In this document: one piece after another, positions 31,256-34,506 of the stretch
How positions within the stretch are numbered: position 1 is the first letter of the stretch
Layout: every line of letters begins with the position of its first letter
Source: JANRKH01 sp033763595
GTDB taxonomy: Bacteria; Pseudomonadota; Alphaproteobacteria; Rickettsiales; Rickettsiaceae
Direction of reading: 5' to 3'
Assembly: GCA_033763595.1 (NCBI GenBank)
Contig: JANRKH010000040.1
Coordinates: 1-34,506 of the forward strand
DNA length: 34,506 nt
The notes under the pieces: model-generated
The model's input: only the letters and a program-made list of their open reading frames with translations
What the model was told of the DNA's origin: nothing
The model's database searches: none
Position numbers and translations under genes: made by a program

Positions 31256-33286
31256 ATGAGCAAAGCAAATAAACCATTATTTAACAAAATACTTATAGCT
31301 AATAGAGGAGAAATTGCCCTTCGTATAATAAGATCGTTAGATAAAATGGGGATAACGTCTGTTGCAGTTTATTCAGAGGCAGATACACACTCGCTTCATG
31401 TTGAAAATGCCAAAGAAGCTTACTACATAGGTAACTCACCTGTAAATGAAAGCTACCTCAATGCTCAAAATATTCTAAATGCCATAAGGGCAAGTGGAGC
31501 TGAAGCTGTGCATCCCGGATATGGTTTTTTATCTGAAAATAGCAATTTTGCATCCATGCTAGAAAAAGAGGGCGTCACACTTATTGGACCAACATCAAAA
31601 GCAATAAAAATGATGGGCGACAAAATCATCGCCAAAAAAATTGCAATAGAATCCGGCGTAAATACAGTCCCTGGATACATGGGCGTAATTGATAATCCAG
31701 ACCAAGCAATAGAAATAGCAAGAGAGATAGGATTTCCTGTTATAGTAAAAGCTGCGGCCGGCGGCGGGGGGCGCGGCATGAGAATAGTCCGGAACGAAGA
31801 TGACATGGCCTCAATCATTGTATCTGCCAAGCTAGAAGCGCAAAGTTGCTTTGACGATAATAGAGTCTTTATAGAAAAGCTTATTGAGAAGCCTCGTCAC
31901 ATCGAAATTCAGATTCTTGCTGATAAATTTGGCAATATTATTTGTCTTGGAGAACGCGAGTGCTCGATTCAAAGACATCATCAAAAGGTCATAGAAGAAG
32001 CGCCAAGTGTCATCTTGACTCCGGAGTTACGTGCAAAAATGTATGAACAATCAAAAAACCTAGCCAAGAAAGTTGGATATTATTCTGCAGGTACCATAGA
32101 ATTTATACTAGACCAAAATAAAAATTTCTTTTTTTTAGAGATGAATACAAGGCTGCAAGTTGAACATTGCGTTACAGAGCAAATCACTGGCCTAGATATA
32201 GTCGAACAGATGATAAAAATAGCAGCGGGCAAAAAACTAGAGATCTCTCAAGATGATGTTAAGCTCAAGGGCTGGTCCATTGAATGTAGAGTCTATGCAG
32301 AAGACCCAAAGCGGGGATTTTTACCATCATCCGGCCGCATAATTGAATATATAGAGCCAGCAAAAGATATTCACACAAGAGTAGATAGCGGCGTTGGCCC
32401 TGGCAGCGATGTAGCTATGTTTTATGATCCGATGATATCTAAACTCATAGTTCACGAAGAAACAAGAGAGCTTGCGATAAAAAAAATGATATCAGCACTA
32501 GGGTCATACATAATACGTGGCATATCCCATAATATCACTTTTTTGGAAGCAATTATCTCTCACAGAAGATTCATGAGCGGCGATATAAACACCAATTTTA
32601 TTTCAGAAGAATATCCTGATGGTTTTATAGGAGCTGAACTTACATCTGAAATAACAGAAAATTTTCTTGCCACTGTTTTGTACATATTTATCCAGGAACA
32701 AAAAAGAACATCTAATATACAGGGCCAACTAGATAATCAGTTTCATAAAATAGGCACAAGATGGATTGTGTCTATAGATGGCAAGCAATTTCCTGTACTA
32801 ATGAAAGATGTTGAAGGAGGATTAAATATTAGGCACGGGAGTAGCAGAATTTTTATAAGAACAAATTGGCAGATCTGGAGCAAGCTTTTTACAGGATATG
32901 TAAATGGTAGATATATAAATGTTCAATTAGAAAATTTATCGACTTATTACAAACTAACTCATGCTGGTGTCACGATTAGGGCAAATGTCAGATCTGGCAG
33001 AATAGCTGAACTTGAATCTATCATGCCAAAAAAATTAGATGAAGATGGTTTAGATGCTTCGCAGAATTTTTTAATTGCGCCTTTAAGCGGCCAGGTCATA
33101 AACGTAGTCGCACAAGAAGGCGAGACGGTAGAGGCAGGAAAAATTCTGATCGTTCTAACTGCCATGAAGATGGAAAATACACTAACAGCACAAAAAAAAT
33201 GCAAAATCGCCAAAATTCTCGTAAAAGAAGGCGAATTAGTACTTGCCGACCAAAAGCTCATAATGCTTGAAGAGATTGCTGACTAG
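31256..33286 (+). CDS. pccA: Propionyl-CoA carboxylase alpha chain (biotin carboxylase)
   Basis: A 676-aa biotin-dependent carboxylase subunit. The biotin carboxylase domain (about 8-455) begins NKILIANRGEIALRII and holds the ATP-grasp loop KAAAGGGGRGMRIV and FLEMNTRLQVEH. A BT linker domain (about 480-600) joins it to the C-terminal biotinyl domain, where AMKM places biotin on Lys638. It uses ATP and bicarbonate to carboxylate biotin for PccB. In a Rickettsiales context it would serve breakdown of odd-chain or branched substrates to methylmalonyl-CoA. A type B element begins 65 bp after the stop. Confidence 0.97.
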   Translation: MSKANKPLFNKILIANRGEIALRIIRSLDKMGITSVAVYSEADTHSLHVENAKEAYYIGNSPVNESYLNAQNILNAIRASGAEAVHPGYGFLSENSNFASMLEKEGVTLIGPTSKAIKMMGDKIIAKKIAIESGVNTVPGYMGVIDNPDQAIEIAREIGFPVIVKAAAGGGGRGMRIVRNEDDMASIIVSAKLEAQSCFDDNRVFIEKLIEKPRHIEIQILADKFGNIICLGERECSIQRHHQKVIEEAPSVILTPELRAKMYEQSKNLAKKVGYYSAGTIEFILDQNKNFFFLEMNTRLQVEHCVTEQITGLDIVEQMIKIAAGKKLEISQDDVKLKGWSIECRVYAEDPKRGFLPSSGRIIEYIEPAKDIHTRVDSGVGPGSDVAMFYDPMISKLIVHEETRELAIKKMISALGSYIIRGISHNITFLEAIISHRRFMSGDINTNFISEEYPDGFIGAELTSEITENFLATVLYIFIQEQKRTSNIQGQLDNQFHKIGTRWIVSIDGKQFPVLMKDVEGGLNIRHGSSRIFIRTNWQIWSKLFTGYVNGRYINVQLENLSTYYKLTHAGVTIRANVRSGRIAELESIMPKKLDEDGLDASQNFLIAPLSGQVINVVAQEGETVEAGKILIVLTAMKMENTLTAQKKCKIAKILVKEGELVLADQKLIMLEEIAD

Positions 33287-33350
33287 CTGTAAACACAAAA
33301 TACCATCAAGGCCTCTAAAAAACCACTCCTAATATATGCGTTATATATAT

Positions 33351-33460
33351 TATACCAAATCTCTAGAATTAAATAATACTAGGAGCGAGGAGCGAAGCCT
33401 AGTACATGCTAGGTGAGCGAGGAGCTAGAAGAAAGTACTTAAAAATGGGATTTGGTATTA
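33351..33460. repeat. Palindromic element type B, intact copy (110 bp)
   Basis: This is the cleanest type B copy. The left end TATACCAAATCTCTAGAATT and right end AAAAATGGGATTTGGTATTA form a terminal inverted repeat. The core ACTAGGAGCGAGGAGCGAAG, then CCTAGTACATGCTAGG and TGAGCGAGGAGC, parallels that of 6241-6300 and of element A. It lies between pccA and the TPR gene, both of which read toward it. A frame starting at 33406 is repeat-derived. Confidence 0.88.
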
Positions 33461-33472
33461 CTCATATTAGCC

Positions 33473-34502
33473 CTAACCTTGATCAAGGCCACTTGGTTCT
33501 TGCGCGTCTCCTAGAGTATTTAAGGCTTGCAATTTGCTCTCAACCGAAATTGATGAATCTAGGGGATTTACGCCCAAGTCTTGGTCTAGCTCGACTGACG
33601 TTTGCGCCGGGGTGCCGCCAAGTAGGGAGCTCTGCAAAGTTTTTTTAGATGATGGTTCTGCTTGATCTTGCTTTAGCCTGATTGTTTCATCATAGTTTGT
33701 GATTGCTTTCATACATTTTGAAAGTTCAAGAAGGGCGCGTTTTTGGTTAACGTAGGAATCTGTCCATCCTAAGCTTATTGCTTTTTCATAGGCTTTGATT
33801 GCTTCCTCAGATCTTGAAAGATTACCTAGGGCATCTCCTTTGTTAACGTAGGCTTCTGCTAAATCCGGTTTTAGCCTTATTGCTTCATTAAAGGCTGCGA
33901 TTGCATCCTCATATCTTGAAAGATTACGAAGGGCAATTCCTTTGTGATAGTAGACTGCTGCACAAAACTTATTATCTTCTGGCTTTAGCCTGATAGCTTC
34001 ATCATAGGCTTCTAGAGCTTCTATGCTCTTGCTAGTTGCCGAAAGAGCATTTCCTTTTCTAAAGTCGATATATGGATCATATGTTTGATCGATATTAATT
34101 GCTTTATCACATAATTCTATTGCTTCTTCTAATTTTTAATAATAATGGTTCTATTGATGATTCTAGTGTTGCAAAGGTTCTTTCTGCATCGTCCCAGATT
34201 CTTACTGAACGGCCATGACTAGTATTATTATTTTGTGAATTTATTACTTCATTTATTACTCTATCATATAATATTATCGATTCTTCTGTTTTACCTTGAT
34301 AGAAGTAAAGTTCATCTGCTTGGTCTAGTAATATTTGAGCTTGCTCCTTGGTAGTTTGAGCGTTGCTAAGGCTAGAGATCATAGTTAAGGGATTACTATT
34401 ATCTTGAGCTATTTGTAATTGCTCTTTAGACTGATTTTGAGTAGATAAAGAGTTTTTTTCTTTTTCTTCGGTTTCTTCTATTTCTTCTTGATTATTCATC
34501 AT
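33473..34502 (-). pseudogene. TPR-repeat protein gene with a frameshift
   Basis: Reading leftward from ATG 34502, the first frame gives an acidic, Gln-rich N-terminus (NNQEEIEETEEKEKNSLSTQ) and a helical region. It stops at 34107 just after an A-run (TTATTATTAAAAATTAG, about 34127-34143). A shift of one base there opens a second frame, KLEEAIELCDKAINI, continuing to 33473 with about five TPR units of about 34 residues (for example RYEDAIAAFNEAIRLKPDLA then EAYVNKGDALGNLS). The tail is Ser/Gln-rich without repeats. Restored, the protein would be about 343 aa. It could be a pseudogene, a sequencing error in the A-run, or slippage-controlled expression. The start is 4 bp from the window edge and may extend beyond. 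TPR proteins often mediate host or protein-protein contacts. Confidence 0.75.
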
Positions 34503-34506
34503 AGTT

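Noticed and set aside
33406..33648. 80-aa plus-strand frame after pccA
   Set aside because: The first part is type B element and the rest is antisense to the TPR gene.

Overview
The window looks like a chromosomal segment of an obligate intracellular alphaproteobacterium of the order Rickettsiales. The basis is low GC content (roughly one third by eye), short compact housekeeping proteins, an alphaproteobacterial/mitochondrial-type respiratory set (SURF1, CtaA/COX15, a HIG1-domain miniprotein), propionyl-CoA carboxylase, an Mrp-like antiporter operon, and many palindromic intergenic elements. The genus cannot be fixed from the sequence alone.

Layout. 1-1064: tRNA-Ser(GGA), then about 600 bp of clustered hairpin repeats. 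1065-8732: holB-like gene (+) convergent with fabD (-), an orphan 277-aa gene (-), a secreted lytic transglycosylase (+), then metG-tatD (-, overlapping). 8792-12559: priA (+), then a secreted orphan overlapping a family 2 glycosyltransferase (-). 12759-18547: SURF1 followed by a seven-gene Mrp-like cation/proton antiporter operon (+) in which MrpA appears split and MrpE/MrpF are not recognisable. 18544-20987: gltX (-), beta-carbonic anhydrase (+), and a 58-aa HIG1-domain gene (-).

21133-24127 is an accessory island at tRNA-Ser(GCT). It holds a GIY-YIG nuclease gene placed directly behind the tRNA and broken by a 106-bp palindromic element, GC-richer remnant DNA, a possible 50-aa ORF, a 23-bp perfect inverted repeat, three copies of an 11-bp motif, and a hipBA toxin-antitoxin pair. 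24294-33286 returns to chromosomal genes: a secreted lipase-like hydrolase (+), phrB-rsmD-radA (-, overlapping), ctaA (-), and pccB-pccA (+). The right edge is a TPR protein gene (-) that is frameshifted at an A run.

The most notable structure is a modular family of small non-coding palindromic elements. Type A (106 bp, two copies about 17 kb apart in opposite orientation, 104/106 identical) and type B (about 110 bp, at least four copies) share an inner core but have different terminal inverted repeats. A type A copy breaks the GIY-YIG gene. Type B ends supply the last codons and the stop of the lytic transglycosylase, and a matching fragment does the same for the lipase-like gene. No transposase for either type lies in the window.
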